This document shows, piece by piece, positions 37,307 to 48,500 of a stretch of 64,000 nt of DNA. The notes below the pieces were generated by a model that was not told the DNA's origin, did no database searches, and saw nothing but the letters and a program-made list of their open reading frames with translations. This DNA comes from Cannabis sativa. Taxonomy: Eukaryota; Streptophyta; Magnoliopsida; Rosales; Cannabaceae. Numbering within the stretch: position 1 is the stretch's first letter; each line of letters starts with the position of its first letter. The translations under genes and the position numbers were made by a program. The stretch lies in the NCBI RefSeq assembly GCF_029168945.1, contig NC_083601.1, positions 34,523,660-34,587,659 of the forward strand. Reading direction: 5' to 3'.

Positions 37307-37699
37307 ACATAATTATAAATACACTCTAATATTTTAAAAAATTAAATTTTAAAATCACTCTTAATATATATATTTTTAAATTTTTTTCCACGTTGTTTTT
37401 TTATTAAATTTAATAATTATTTTAATTTTATTTTCATATTTTTTAAAGTTATTTATAATTATTTTTATTATGTATTAATAAAATTTCATATAATTTTTAT
37501 TTTAATATTTTTAATATTAAAAAAAAACAGACTTTATTTTTATTTTATATTTATATTTTTTAAGAATACATGAAGGAAGAATTTTTTTTTTTTTTAAAAA
37601 AATAGTATAGAGTAAAAATATAATTTTTTTTTTTATAAAACTCCCCAATTAATATCATTATTTTTATTTTTTTGAAAAATTAATATCATTATTTTTAAA

Positions 37700-38098
37700 A
37701 GGCTAATTAGTAATTTTTTCCCCTGAACTTTGACATGTAGTAAATCGTACCCCCTAAACTTTTTTGGCCGTTGAAAATTCCCCCCGAACTATTAAGATTG
37801 TTAAATTTAAGGAATTTTGTTTAATTTCATTCAGTTTTACTATTTCAGTGATTGTTTATGTACTAAACTATGCTCCGCAGACTTTGATATCTACCAAATT
37901 ATGCCCTTAAAACTTTGATATGTACTAAATCATGCCCCTTGAACTTTCATCCATGTTAGAATTTTTTACTAAAATTAGACAAAAGTCCTTAAATTTAACA
38001 ATCTCTATAGTTCAGGAGAAATTTTTAACGGGTAAAAAAGTTCAGAGGCACGATTTAGTACATGTCAAAGTTCAGGAGGAAAAATTACTAATTAGCCT
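37700..38098. mobile_element. MITE family A, copy 2
   Basis: 399 bp, AGGCTAATTAG...CTAATTAGCCT, alignable over its length with 13519-13919. It is flanked by a perfect 7-bp direct repeat TTTTAAA (37693-37699 and 38099-38105). Confidence 0.87.
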
Positions 38099-38267
38099 TT
38101 TTAAAATATCATTATATGCACAAATGTTTTAACAATAGCAGAAGTTACCTTTGGACCAAAGCTTTCGGGCCAACCCTGAACTTATGGCAAAAACCACAGT
38201 TGGATTATCAGGGAGGCCCTAATTGGATGGTGATACTCGCCCGGATTGTAAAAATACCTTTAATTAA

Positions 38268-38643
38268 GGAAAATTTACATAGTATACTAACTTTTGTTAA
38301 TCTTTTACAAAATACTGTCAGGTGGTATTTTTTACTTTTTTACTGTATTTTTTTATAAGTTTCATACTGCAAAATTTTGTGTTAAGTTTTCACTGGTGTT
38401 TTTTAGTTGTTCTACTGTTGTTTTGAGTTGTTCTATTTTGTGTTCTACTGTATTTTTTTATAAGTTTCATACTGCAGAATTCTGTGTTAAGTTTTCACTG
38501 GTATTTTTTAGTTGTTCTACTGTTGTAATGAGTTGTTCTATTTTATGTTCTACTGATGTTTTATAAAAACACAATATTTTTAAAAAATCAGTATTTTTAT
38601 AAAACTTAACTCAAATTCTGGTATTTTTTTTTTTAAGTTTCCC
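38268..38643. mobile_element. MITE family B, copy 2, with internal duplication
   Basis: Same ends as 13187-13480 (AAATTTACATAGTATAC and a TTTCCC end). A block of about 105 bp from TTTTACTGTATTTTTTTATA to TTGTGTTC is present twice in tandem (about 38338-38443 and 38446-38550), which makes this copy longer. Confidence 0.7.
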
Positions 38644-38649
38644 TCAATT

Positions 38650-38793
38650 GAATAAATAATCTTGAGCTTCTCCCACCTATACCCGCGCGAACCCCATAGC
38701 TCTACTCGAAGATTCTGAAGCTCCAACCTGGTCGCCGCCACGCCGCTGCCGATTCTACCTACGCCATCTTTTCCCTTTGTCTTGATTCCAGAG
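38650..38793 (+). other. Candidate non-coding first exon
   Basis: A GC-richer block with pyrimidine-rich, leader-like composition ends in CCAGAG followed by the strong donor GTGAGT at 38794. It contains no long ORF. It could be a distal 5' UTR exon of RRP41, whose start codon lies 1.8 kb downstream, or a remnant of another gene. The telobox just before RRP41 argues for a nearer start site, so the link is uncertain. Confidence 0.35.
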
Positions 38794-39143
38794 GTGAGTT
38801 TTCTGGTTTTTCCTCACTTTCTTTTTCCATGCCATTGCTGTTTGTTTGCTGAAAAAAAACACTCTTAACTTTTGGTTGTTTTTAAAATTATTTCTGGGTT
38901 AGTTTCTGGATTATGAGTAGTGTCTGTGTTAGTTTTCTGTGTTGGTTGTTTGTTGAGCTTCAAGGTACTTGTAGGGTAACCGTAACGTGTTACTCTTAAA
39001 CTAATGGTTGATGTCTATTAAGTGTTTGATAAAATGATGCAAAGAAACTATAGCTAATAATTACCACGACGACATGAATTTTAGGACCTTAGAGGAAGAA
39101 ATCACAGTGCATATTATGTTTAAACATTTTCATAAACCCTTTT

Positions 39144-39386
39144 GGGCTCGTTTGGAACGCCGTATTAGGTCGTATTGTATTGTATTGTATTATATTGAAT
39201 TGTATTTTATGCAATATTTTTATGTAAAACTATATGTGGTAATAACTTTTATGGACACTTAAATATATAATATTTTAGTATAAATTAAAGTTTAACATAG
39301 TATTATATAAAAATATGATATATAATCCAATTCAATATAATACAATACAATACAATACGACCTAATACGGCGTTCCAAACGAGCCC
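39144..39386. mobile_element. Palindromic MITE (CTCGTTTGG family), copy 1
   Basis: 243 bp, almost a full palindrome. It starts GGGCTCGTTTGGAACGCCG and ends with the exact complement. Inner arms are repeats of TATTG (TGTATTGTATTATATTGAATTG). Related copies: 53421-53653 (full) and 49884-49987 (truncated). Target repeats are not clear. Confidence 0.9.
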
Positions 39387-39389
39387 TTT

Positions 39390-40410
39390 ATGTCTTTTTT
39401 CTAAAGTAATCCAAACCCAATACGGGGGAACAAACTCTTTTGTAGTGAATCTGTCATTTGATACTCTGTCAACATGTTACGCAAAATTTAGTTTTCCATA
39501 TGAAAAGGCTTTTTGTTAGCTAATGTGGTGAGGGATCTACTGGCTGAGCTTTGGCCTATTATTTTGTTCCAGTTCAAAGGTAATTAGCCAACGAAGCAGA
39601 AAGCATTTTATCAGTGTTTAATTTAATTTGGAAAGAAAGTTGGATTAGAGAAAGGAAAATTGAGGCAGGCCATTTTCATGATATATTTTGTATAATTTGT
39701 GCCAATCATACTATCATAGTTTAGGGCCAGATACGGACATGATTGCCAGACTATTATATTTTGGCACTCAATAAGGAAAGAGATAACTTAGCAAGAAGAT
39801 GGGCTAGATAGTTAGCCATTCTCTTATAATAAACAGAACATAAATATCAATGAAATTCTTAGATTGGAGAGCTATATCTCTAAAACTACTCCAAAGGTAG
39901 AGTGCTTCACGTCGTTATTGTTAATGGCTTCACACATTCTTTGGCAATCCATTTCCATAATCACAAAAATATCCCAAATGCGTACATAGAAGAATACACT
40001 ACCAGATTACACTATCAATACTTGCAACATGAGGTTTAGGGGCCAGACCAAGGGATAGCTGATGAGCCACCATCACACTTGCATCATCTCCTAAAACCAC
40101 TTTGATCTTTCTTTTCAGTGAGTTAAATCGTGTCCTACATTAATGTTGACTTTGATTCTACCAACCTGAGGTGAATGCCAATGACAATCAGCTCCAATGC
40201 TCTCCTCTTTTGTCCTTTTTTCTTTTTGTGACGAGTGATAATAAGGATTTTGATTTTTTTTAACTAGCAATACATATTTGTTTTAGAGTATATAAATGTT
40301 AATTTTGTAAGTGTCTCTTTTCATTTATTTTTACTGTTTGATAAAAGTAGTGTATGTTTATTTTATATAACAAACTAATATTACTTAAAGAAATAAGATT
40401 AAAAAAAAAG
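39390..40410. other. Upstream region of RRP41
   Basis: No gene recognised. It lies between the palindromic MITE and the RRP41 telobox and may be promoter or, if 38650-38793 is a first exon, leader intron. Confidence 0.35.
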
Positions 40411-40412
40411 CT

Positions 40413-40422
40413 AAACCCTAAA
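40413..40422 (+). promoter_or_regulatory. Telobox upstream of RRP41
   Basis: AAACCCTAAA lies 166 bp upstream of the RRP41 start codon. Teloboxes are common near start sites of plant genes for ribosome and RNA metabolism, so this suggests transcription begins nearby. Confidence 0.55.
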
Positions 40423-40587
40423 TGTCGTATAGGAAGGAGGAGTTTCTTCTTCCAAAGTGAAAGTGTTGGACTTGGAGTTTCTCCTTACAAACTGCGAGGA
40501 TTTTGTGAACAAAAACAGCGGGTTTCTGAATTTCTGTAAAAGCCATTCCACGGCGTCATCAGCTTCACCTTGTAAGAGTTGCCTTTG

Positions 40588-40645
40588 ATGGAGTTTGTCA
40601 GCCCTGAAGGTCTCCGATTAGATGGACGCCGTCCGACCGAAGTAC

Positions 40646-40696
<51 letters not shown>

Positions 40697-42828
40697 ATTG
40701 CTTTTGAATCTTTAATTTATGGCTTATAATATTTATAAAACTGTTTTTTCTTTGGTATCAGATGAGGCAAATTCGAGCAGAACTCGGAGCCGTGGCTAAA
40801 GCAGACGGGTATTAATACTAAACATTTTTGCTGTAATACAAACTCAGTTTCTGGATTGATAATAATAACAAGAATAATGTTGTATTTATTTTTGTATCAG
40901 TTCTGCCGTTTTTGAAATGGGGAACACCAAAGTTGTGGCTGCTGTTTATGGCCCCCGAGAGGTACTACTCCCCAAAAATGCTGATTATCGTTTCATTTTT
41001 ATTTCTTCATTTTCCAAATCGATGAAGCATATTTGAGGTTATTATAATTTCTTTTACAGGTCCAAAATAGAAGCCAACTACTAAATGACCAAGCATTGGT
41101 AATCACTCACACTTATTTGTTTGGGTTATTCATATAAGCTGGTAGTGAAATGCTAAGAAAGCTGCTCAACTTATCTGACAATCAGAACCATGTAGCCATC
41201 AATTTGCAATTATCCTACATTAACTTGTAGTTTTTGTCATATAATTGATTATTATACTTGCATAGGGTCTCGGAGTGTGAACTACTGTTAGCATTTGATG
41301 AATGTATGTTTAATGAGGTATTGATTATGTACTTTTCAATTTACAGGTGCGTTGTGAGTATAGTATGGCCAATTTTAGTACTGGAGATCGCATGAGAAAA
41401 CCAAAGGGAGACAGGTTTGGACCTTATTTCCTTCTTTATCTTGCAAGTGTATGTTTCTCTTGGGTTTGGGAGATTGATGTTAAATGTTGTTTTAATTAGG
41501 CGATCAACAGAGATATCTCTAGTAATTCGTCAAGCCATGGAATCTTGTATAATGACACATTTAATGCCTCGTTCTCAGGTTTTATTCCAACTAATAATTT
41601 TGTTTACCCCTTTTTTCCGTCTCTTAATCTAAATGATTGTAAAGTTTGTTATTTGTTAAAAGCATTTTTGTTTTTGCTCTATTTTGCAGATAGATATCTT
41701 TGTCCAAGTTCTGCAAGCAGATGGAGGTAATTGACATTCATAAAATTCTATGTCTGGTCACTCATAAGCTCTCTCTATCTGTCTCCTTTTTTTTTTTTCA
41801 CTTAGATGCTGTTTAGTGTTGGCAAATATTTCCAGGAATGTACAGGATGTCTCATTGTTTTGATATTATAGTTGAAAAGGTTTGCTCTTAAATTTTGAAT
41901 ATGGTTTCAATTCTGCAGGAACTAGATCTGCATGCATCAATGCTGCTAGTCTGGCCCTTGCAGATGCTGGGATCCCAATGCGTGAAATTGTTACTTCTTG
42001 TAGTGCAGGCTACCTTAATAGTACTCCTTTGCTTGGTAATCTCTTTGTGTTTCTTGTTTTAGTTTTATATTTTCGCAATTATTCTTTCTGAAGCAAAATT
42101 CTCTCTCGCTTTATCTTGATATGTATTAAATAAGTGTAGTAAAAATTTGATAGCTTATAGTTATTTGCTGTTACAACAGATTTGAATTATGTAGAAGATA
42201 GTGCTGGAGGACCTGATGTCACAGTTGGGATTCTTCCAAAGTTGGACAAAGTGACTCTTCTTCAGGTTACATAATTTTTTTGTTCGTTTTCTATTCACAA
42301 TATTAAGTATATTATTTGTGTAATTATATCTTATTTTCTCATGTTTATATTACAATTCTAACATTATTGCTGGATTGGATATGAAACTGGCTGCATAATA
42401 TTGAGCTTTTCTCTGTTTCAAAGCCGAAACCCTTTGCAGGTTCTGACATGAAGTGTTACATAATGAACTATTTTAAGGGCTCCATATATCAAGATGTTTT
42501 TAATTAAGCACAATTTCCTCTGGAGTCATGCCAACTTTCTTTGTTAACAACCTTTTGTTGACTTCTGCTAATGCAGATGGATTCTAAGTTGCCATTGGAT
42601 ATTTTCGAAACTGTAATGCAATTAGCAACGGAAGGTTGCAAGGCAATAGCAAAAGAACTAAGAGAAGTAAGTATATAAACACATACAAACCACACTAATA
42701 TTGCAACCCAAGCATAAAACAACAATGTTTTTGTCACTTTTATTGTTTTGGTATAGTTTTGTGATGAGTTTTTATGACAGATACTGCTGGATAATACGAA
42801 GCAATTAGAATTTCGACGTGGAGGATAA
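40588..42828 (+). CDS. RRP41: Exosome core subunit RRP41 (RNase PH family)
   Basis: Eleven coding exons: 40588-40641, 40762-40808, 40901-40961, 41060-41098, 41347-41414, 41500-41578, 41690-41726, 41919-42035, 42180-42265, 42577-42666 and 42781-42828. They join to 726 bp and 241 residues, the same length I recall for Arabidopsis RRP41. It starts MEFVSPEGLRLDGRRPTE, has FEMGNTKVVAAVYGPRE, the GGTRSACINAA core (128-138) and STPLLDLNYVEDSAGG, and ends EFRRGG. RRP41 pairs with RRP45 in the six-subunit ring of the RNA exosome, which trims and degrades RNA 3'-5' in nucleus and cytoplasm; plant RRP41 is reported to keep phosphorolytic activity. Every intron is GT-AG. A long (CT)n run starts five bases inside intron 1. 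Confidence 0.97.
40648..40692 (+). repeat. (CT)n microsatellite in RRP41 intron 1
   Basis: About 22 uninterrupted CT dinucleotides begin six bases after the intron 1 donor (GTACAG at 40642). A pyrimidine tract right next to a 5' splice site is unusual in position. Confidence 0.95.
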
Positions 42829-43358
42829 ATCGTAATGAATGGTAAGGAGACTATTTATTTGTACTCTTCGAAAAATAGCATTGCCAGGCAAAGTCTAACT
42901 CTCAGGTGTTGTATTTTTCACAGGGTTAAAGGCGATCACTCTACCATGGGGCCTTCCAAATCAGGAGAGACTCAGTTGCATTCTTCCATACACATCTTTG
43001 AAGAAATCATTTTGGATTCTAGATATTTTTCATTTAGATGAATTTTAGGAATATTTCTGATGTAATCAACAAACCATACTGGATGCCATCTTTTAGCATA
43101 GGCACCAGGCACTACTAAAGTTGGAGCCGATTGAGGATAATTGTGTTGTGTTTGAACAAAATATTTTTCAGTAAAATTCGAATTTATTTTATTGAAGCAG
43201 ATAGGAAGTTATTTGTTTATTGATTTTTAATAGTTACAATTCTCGGTCATCATTTAGTTATGTGATAAATTAAAGGTGTACCTATTGGCAACGCAGTTTA
43301 TTAATTAAAATAAGGGTAGTTATTAGTTATTACCATTAACCTTTAAACACCAAGAAGC
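42829..43358. other. RRP41 3' UTR and flank
   Basis: No other gene seen. The first 200-300 bp are presumably the RRP41 3' UTR. Confidence 0.4.
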
Positions 43359-43430
43359 ATCAGAGTGGCGCAGCGGAAGCGTGGTGGGCCCATAACCCAC
43401 AGGTCCCAGGATCGAAACCTGGCTCTGATA
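43359..43430 (+). tRNA. Initiator tRNA-Met (CAT), copy 1
   Basis: 72 nt starting ATCAGAGTGGCGCAGCGGAA. The acceptor stem pairs ATCAGAG with CTCTGAT. The anticodon CAT is at 43391-43393 in the loop flanked by the GGG/CCC stem pairs typical of initiators. The TψC arm reads GATCGAAAC instead of GTTCGAAAC, an initiator hallmark in plants. It has no intron, and CCA is not encoded. CAA just upstream and a T run downstream suit RNA polymerase III. It delivers the first methionine in cytosolic translation and is the usual primer of Copia elements. Confidence 0.98.
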
Positions 43431-43762
43431 TTTGAATATCAGATTGGCTTCCAATTTTTAAGTGATTTTTTGATGACATTTCCTATAATTTATCAGGGTA
43501 TTATGTATGATGATGTTCATGTTTGTGGTCATAGTTGTGTGAAGCTAAAATTCAACTTATTACTTTTTAAATTTCAAATTGTTTGTTTATGATTCCAGGT
43601 ATTATTATTTTGTAGGGAGGTAATATTAAATTTAAACTAATAAAGAAGCAGATTTGGAGTTATAAGTTTGAATGTTTGAGTAGTTGCACGCTCGTTCCTG
43701 ATGTGATAAAATTACTCTGACAAGTCAAAATAGAATCTTATTAGTAGCAAACACCATCAACA

Positions 43763-43834
43763 ATCAGAGTGGCGCAGCGGAAGCGTGGTGGGCCCATAAC
43801 CCACAGGTCCCAGGATCGAAACCTGGCTCTGATA
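43763..43834 (+). tRNA. Initiator tRNA-Met (CAT), copy 2
   Basis: Identical in all 72 positions to the copy at 43359. The downstream flanks also resemble each other (both continue with a TATCAG-TTGGCTTC-like block), so the pair arose by a local tandem duplication of about 400 bp whose spacer has since diverged. T-rich terminator sequence follows at about 43861. Confidence 0.98.
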
Positions 43835-43948
43835 TTGACTATCAGTTGGGCTTCTAATGCTTTATTTTTTGTGATTGACATAAGGTGTTTTTGGTGGATT
43901 TTTTTTTTTTTTAAAAAATAATTTGTATTTTTATATTCTGTATTGTGT

Positions 43949-44348
43949 TAAATTTTTATTATTGTTCTATGGTTTTTTTTTTTTTGAATTAATTAAACTC
44001 ATTCAAAACAATAGAACGCACTTCAGAAGAACAATCCTCCAACTGAAGCACATAACCTGTAGAGAAACAAGAGTTTCTTGCCAAGCAATAAGCCAATTTG
44101 TTCGCAGATCGTTTAACAAAACATAACTCAATAAAAAATAAATTCAAAAGTAAATTCCTAACATCTTGAACAATAAGATCAAACTGCGAGGACATAAAAA
44201 CTTTACTTTGGACTGCTTGGACATACATCAAACTATCCGTTTCTAATACTACATTGTCCCAGGGATGAGTCGCAATCCAACTCAACGCTTCTTTGATGAC
44301 TACGATCTCAGCAATTTCGGGTTGTAAATTTTTATTATTGTTCCATGG
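43949..44348 (-). mobile_element. 5'-truncated LINE insertion with 24-bp target duplication
   Basis: The direct repeats TAAATTTTTATTATTGTTCT(ATGG) at 43949-43972 and 44325-44348 differ at one base. Between them (43973-44324) lies a minus-strand LINE 3' end: a poly(A) tail (T run at 43973-43985) preceded by an open frame of about 110 codons coding for an RNase H-like (RVT_3) domain. Motifs include SWIATHPWDNVVLETDSL and ELCFVKRSANKLAYCLAR. The frame is open for the whole insertion and ends FN-stop at 43989, so the fragment is young. It is dead through truncation. Confidence 0.92.
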
Positions 44349-44934
44349 TTGTTTTTTAGTTTTTCTAATGTTGTTTTAATTATTCTGTTTTGTTATTTTA
44401 CAATTATTTTATAAAAAAAATAATATTTTTATAAAAAATTATGTCACAATAAATTATAAACTTTTATTCATAATGTAATATCTTGGTGCTGACTCCCACG
44501 ATCATTTTTCTTTGGACATTTTGGAAAAAAATAATAATAAGCAAAATCACTTTTTACGCTATTTATTTTTTTTATTTTTCCAGTTTTTTGCTGCTACAGT
44601 AATTACTTTATAAATTGTTATGTAAATTTTCTTAAAAATTACAATAAAAACTGCCAAAAAAATATAAAAATAATAAGCTGCAACAATTACTATTCAGTAT
44701 TCAGCAAAAGAAAATAAAACAAAGGAAAAGAAGGGACATGCCATTTTTTAAAAAATTACAGGCTTTAAGATTAGTTTCATCCCATATCCTGGACGGGACC
44801 AAGACTTGACAACCTCTACGTAATCACTAACCATATAACTTTACTATTTCTAAACATTTGAACATCCTAACATCAACTCAACATCTTATATTCCCAAAAA
44901 AATAAAGAAACAAACAACAAACAAATTGAGGCTC
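44349..44934. other. Intergenic, AT-rich, MITE-like
   Basis: No gene. The sequence on both sides of the LINE (about 43905-44450), with TTTTTAGTTTTTCTAATGTTG and an ACAATTATTTTATAAAAA end, resembles repeat families B and E, so the LINE probably landed inside such a repeat. The right end is the 3' flank of the next gene. Confidence 0.4.
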
Positions 44935-44980
44935 TCAATCTTCATCCTTGGAACTGTCTTTGGCCTTCTTCTCTTGAACA

Positions 44981-47170
44981 TCAGAAACCGAGATGGTCGC
45001 TGCAAAAACTTGAAGGAACAACCTTGAGCTGCATTCGCCCTGTCCATTCCTCGCCAGGCTTTAAAGTTATAGGTCTAACAATTGCTGCTCCATCAACACA
45101 AACCATCTGTTTGTATTCCTCATCCCCAAGGTCCCCCATTGCTCTTGATTTTTTCTCCCATGGATTCCAAACCACTGTCCACAAAGATCCGAAAGATTAG
45201 GATTATGAACTTTCAAGAATTAGCTGAATCTATTCTTTTTCACACAAGGAAAAAAGAATTGTCTTAACAACCTATGCATCCATTTTTCTGTTTAGGTTGG
45301 CTTAAAGTGCTCCAGGGGTCCCAATTTCTATAAATGTATCTTAAAAAAACAGCTTACCTATGTCTGGCAGTCCCTCCTTTCTTATCACGAATGTCCTCTT
45401 CTTTTCATGATCAAGGATAGCAATTGCGTTAGGCGCACTGACATAAACACGATCCACCTAGCAGGGTAACGAAGTGTTTGTAAGAAAAGTTATTGATTTC
45501 TTCTGCCATGTAAAATAAAGAAAAAAAATATTGTGGCATTACTTCAGACTCGAATGTTATGGCGTTCCCTTGCTCAGTGAATCGCTCTTTTTGACAAAGG
45601 TTGTCTAAATAGTCAAGTGTCTCCAGGCCTTCTATCCTCACTTCACTATGAAGAGATAATAAAGAAAAGGTAGAATTAGAATGGAGTCAATACCCAAGTA
45701 ACAGTTGGGAAATCCTCTAATTGAGGTTGTTCTATACACAAGCAACTTGGTCTCTAGGATATATTCTCTAACAAATTACAAATTTTATGATGCAAACGGG
45801 AAAATTTAGACCAGTTTGAACTATTTTTCATACCTTATGTCAGAGACTGAGAAGTACGTGTGGTAAGCAAATGAAAAACTAAAAGGCTTTCCATTTACAT
45901 TCCGAATACGTGATATCATATTCAAAACTCCATCAGCTGCCAGCGACACTCTGAGACGAAATTCAAAGCTGGAAGGGATAGCAAAGATTCATTCTGTTAT
46001 CAAATTCAAAGGAAGGCATTTCTCCACAACAATGCTTAGCCAATGACATAATACACTTGAAGCAAAATTTAAACAAATCCATAACGAGTGCTGTCCATTC
46101 AACTCAAAACCAATGAAAAGGCAGATAAAGCTAATACCTATGGGGCCAGCATTTCATGTCATCGTCAGATGGTTTGAGTAGAAGATCAACGAAAGATTTC
46201 CCATGGGAATCATTTAGATGCAGAGGTGGAGGGCTATCCTCGATCATCCAAATCTTGTTTCTTGCAAATCCATGCAGTTCTGTTGATCCACCATTCCCAA
46301 ACTTCAGAAGCATGAGTGCAATAAAAATCCATCAGCAAGTTTATAATGGATACTGAATTAAATCAATTGCAAGTAAAGTAAATGATACCTGAGGGAAACA
46401 GATAGGTATTCCTCCCCTCATTGCTTTTGGGGCCTTGAAGATCGCCTACAAAGGATGAAGAACAAGCTAGAGAATAAGTAAATTGAGCAACCAAACTCAC
46501 CTCAGCCATCACACCATATAAGAGTACATTTAGTTATGACATGGATTAGATCATGTACCATTAGTGAAAAAAATAATAATAATAATTACAGCTAAAAATC
46601 TGGTATCAGAAACCAAGCAAGTATGCCAAATTCATTGTTTAAAATAAACAAGAAAAATCATGAACAGAACAGAATGAAACTCATGGACCAAACAAATTGA
46701 TCAGTCAACTAAAGGATACATTCCAACCACATAATATGTCAACTATAATTATATGGCCTATCTCAATCATTGGCAAAGCAAAATTGTACTTTTTCTTTTT
46801 ACCTTACTACTAGTGAAAAGAAGTTCTTCCCCATGGTCATTCCTCCATGAAGTGACCTGTCCTCCGTACAAGCTTACCTATGTTATCAACAGAGATTCAT
46901 TAATGTCAAATCTCATAGATATATAACTAAACAAAACATAACATGTTATATAAAGGGGAAGTCCCTCTTTAAAATGAGGTTTAGATTCTTCAATTTTGAA
47001 GACCATGTTACATAGAGATGTTCTTTTCAGGCATAAAAAAAAAAAAAGATTCATACCCTTGCTGAAGCTCCATGTGGGCTCCGAAGCACAACTTGATCGA
47101 TTCCATTCCAGTCTTTTGTCATCTCAGTAGCCGCCTTATTATCCCATACTGCTGCTGCTGGATGACCCAT
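44981..47170 (-). CDS. Glucose-6-phosphate 1-epimerase-like protein
   Basis: Eight coding exons: 47057-47170, 46803-46877, 46389-46445, 46138-46301, 45834-45968, 45543-45645, 45358-45457 and 44981-45174, all GT-AG. They join to 942 bp and 313 residues, normal for the family. It is an aldose 1-epimerase-fold enzyme of the D-hexose-6-phosphate mutarotase group (EC 5.1.3.15), expected to interconvert alpha and beta glucose-6-phosphate in the cytosol. Motifs: GGQVTSW (43-49), RGGIPICFPQFG (73-84), the HGFAR histidine (His92), the YHTYF histidine (His173), VVWNPW (250-255) and LKPGEEW (287-293). The C-terminal motif where a catalytic Glu is expected reads MVCVDGAA, with Asp277. The protein ends SSFCSDHLGF. 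The start is the first ATG of exon 1; upstream leader exons were not resolved. Confidence 0.93.
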
Positions 47171-48500
47171 TTGGAAAATAGGTAGAAAAATCTTTTCCTT
47201 AACTCTCGACAAAGACCTTTCAAATAACAAGCAAAATTAAAATGGGACTACAAGCCATATTTACCGGTAGAAAAATCTAAACTTGACCCATCCTTCATTT
47301 CATCTAAGAAAAACTGTGATCTAGGACTGAGTAACAAGGGGAAAAGAAAACCCAGTCACCAATTTGATATCACCAACCTCTATACCCCACAGATCTAGAA
47401 AATCCTAGCTTGGGATAATCTGAAAATGCCAATTCAAATAATAATGTTGTTGAAGCTCTAAAACCCAAACACACAAAGTGGAAACATTTGGCACTCGCTA
47501 AGGAATCTCTCGACACCTACTTAGAGTTCATAATTAAGTTACAAGAGATTTGTCACATTCATATACATGTGAAGACAAAGTAAACAAAATAGCCATAAGG
47601 ATAAGATAGCAGGCAAAAGTTCTCCTTTTTATTTCAAAAAAATAAGCATTTATTAGTAAAGAATATATATGAAAACTCATCTCCCTAATAAAGAATCCCA
47701 TTTTTGTTTTTTAATCTTTTTTAAAAGGAATAGTATTGATCAAACTTCTATACTTGTATATAAAATTCACTGTACCTACCTTAAAAAGAGTTGAGCTGAA
47801 ACTTGAGAGCCCAAGCTATGACAAAACCCACTAAGATCGCATACAAGCAAAGCCTTAACCAAACTCCTCTGAGGAAGACCAAACGAATTGAACCAAAAAA
47901 CGCTCAAAACTTAAGAAACAAAGCAATGCCCATTTAAGAACATGCAAAAAGGCTCAGAACTCTAAAGTTAAAGCAACCCTTTTCCAAGAACCATTTCTAT
48001 ATTCTGAAGTTTACATTAAACAATTAAAAAAGGGAATATAAAACAAGAACGTGAAGGTTCAGCTGAGGAGGCAAAACAAAACTGAGGGAATCATTAAATG
48101 GTGGTAATGAGAAAAATGAGGAACAAAGTGGAGAAAAAAAAGGGTGCTTGTTTATTCAGTTGCAGAGAGATCTAGGAGCAGGAATAATAGGACGTGGATT
48201 AAATATTACGAGAAGAAGTACATGTTGGTTGTACAAAAACAGTCAAATTTGAAATCTGAGAATTTTGGTGATGGATATACAGATACTATTACTATTAGTA
48301 TTCATTTATTTAACATCCCTTATTTTAATATAGTAGCCTAGTCGGAGTAGGGTCATCTCATCTTCCCTTTTATTATATTATATTGGTCCATCCAAATCCA
48401 ATGGAAATCAAAACACATGACCACGTGGACCAACTACCAAAGATAATGACAAATTCAGTCAAGTCGCCTCCTAACACCTGCTTTTGTTTATCAACCGTCT
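47171..48500 (-). promoter_or_regulatory. Leader and promoter region of the epimerase gene
   Basis: No separate gene seen. The minus strand has pyrimidine-rich leader-like sequence near 48130-48160, suggesting a leader exon with an intron before the start codon. I could not fix its splice sites or a TATA box. Confidence 0.3.

Noticed and set aside
44935..45010. Alternative C-terminus of the epimerase in another frame (ending in a Lys/Asp-rich tail)
   Set aside because: It would need one T fewer in a T run. The annotated frame ends SSFCSDHLGF, which resembles the SS-[FY]-CS ending of plant relatives, so the present frame is preferred.
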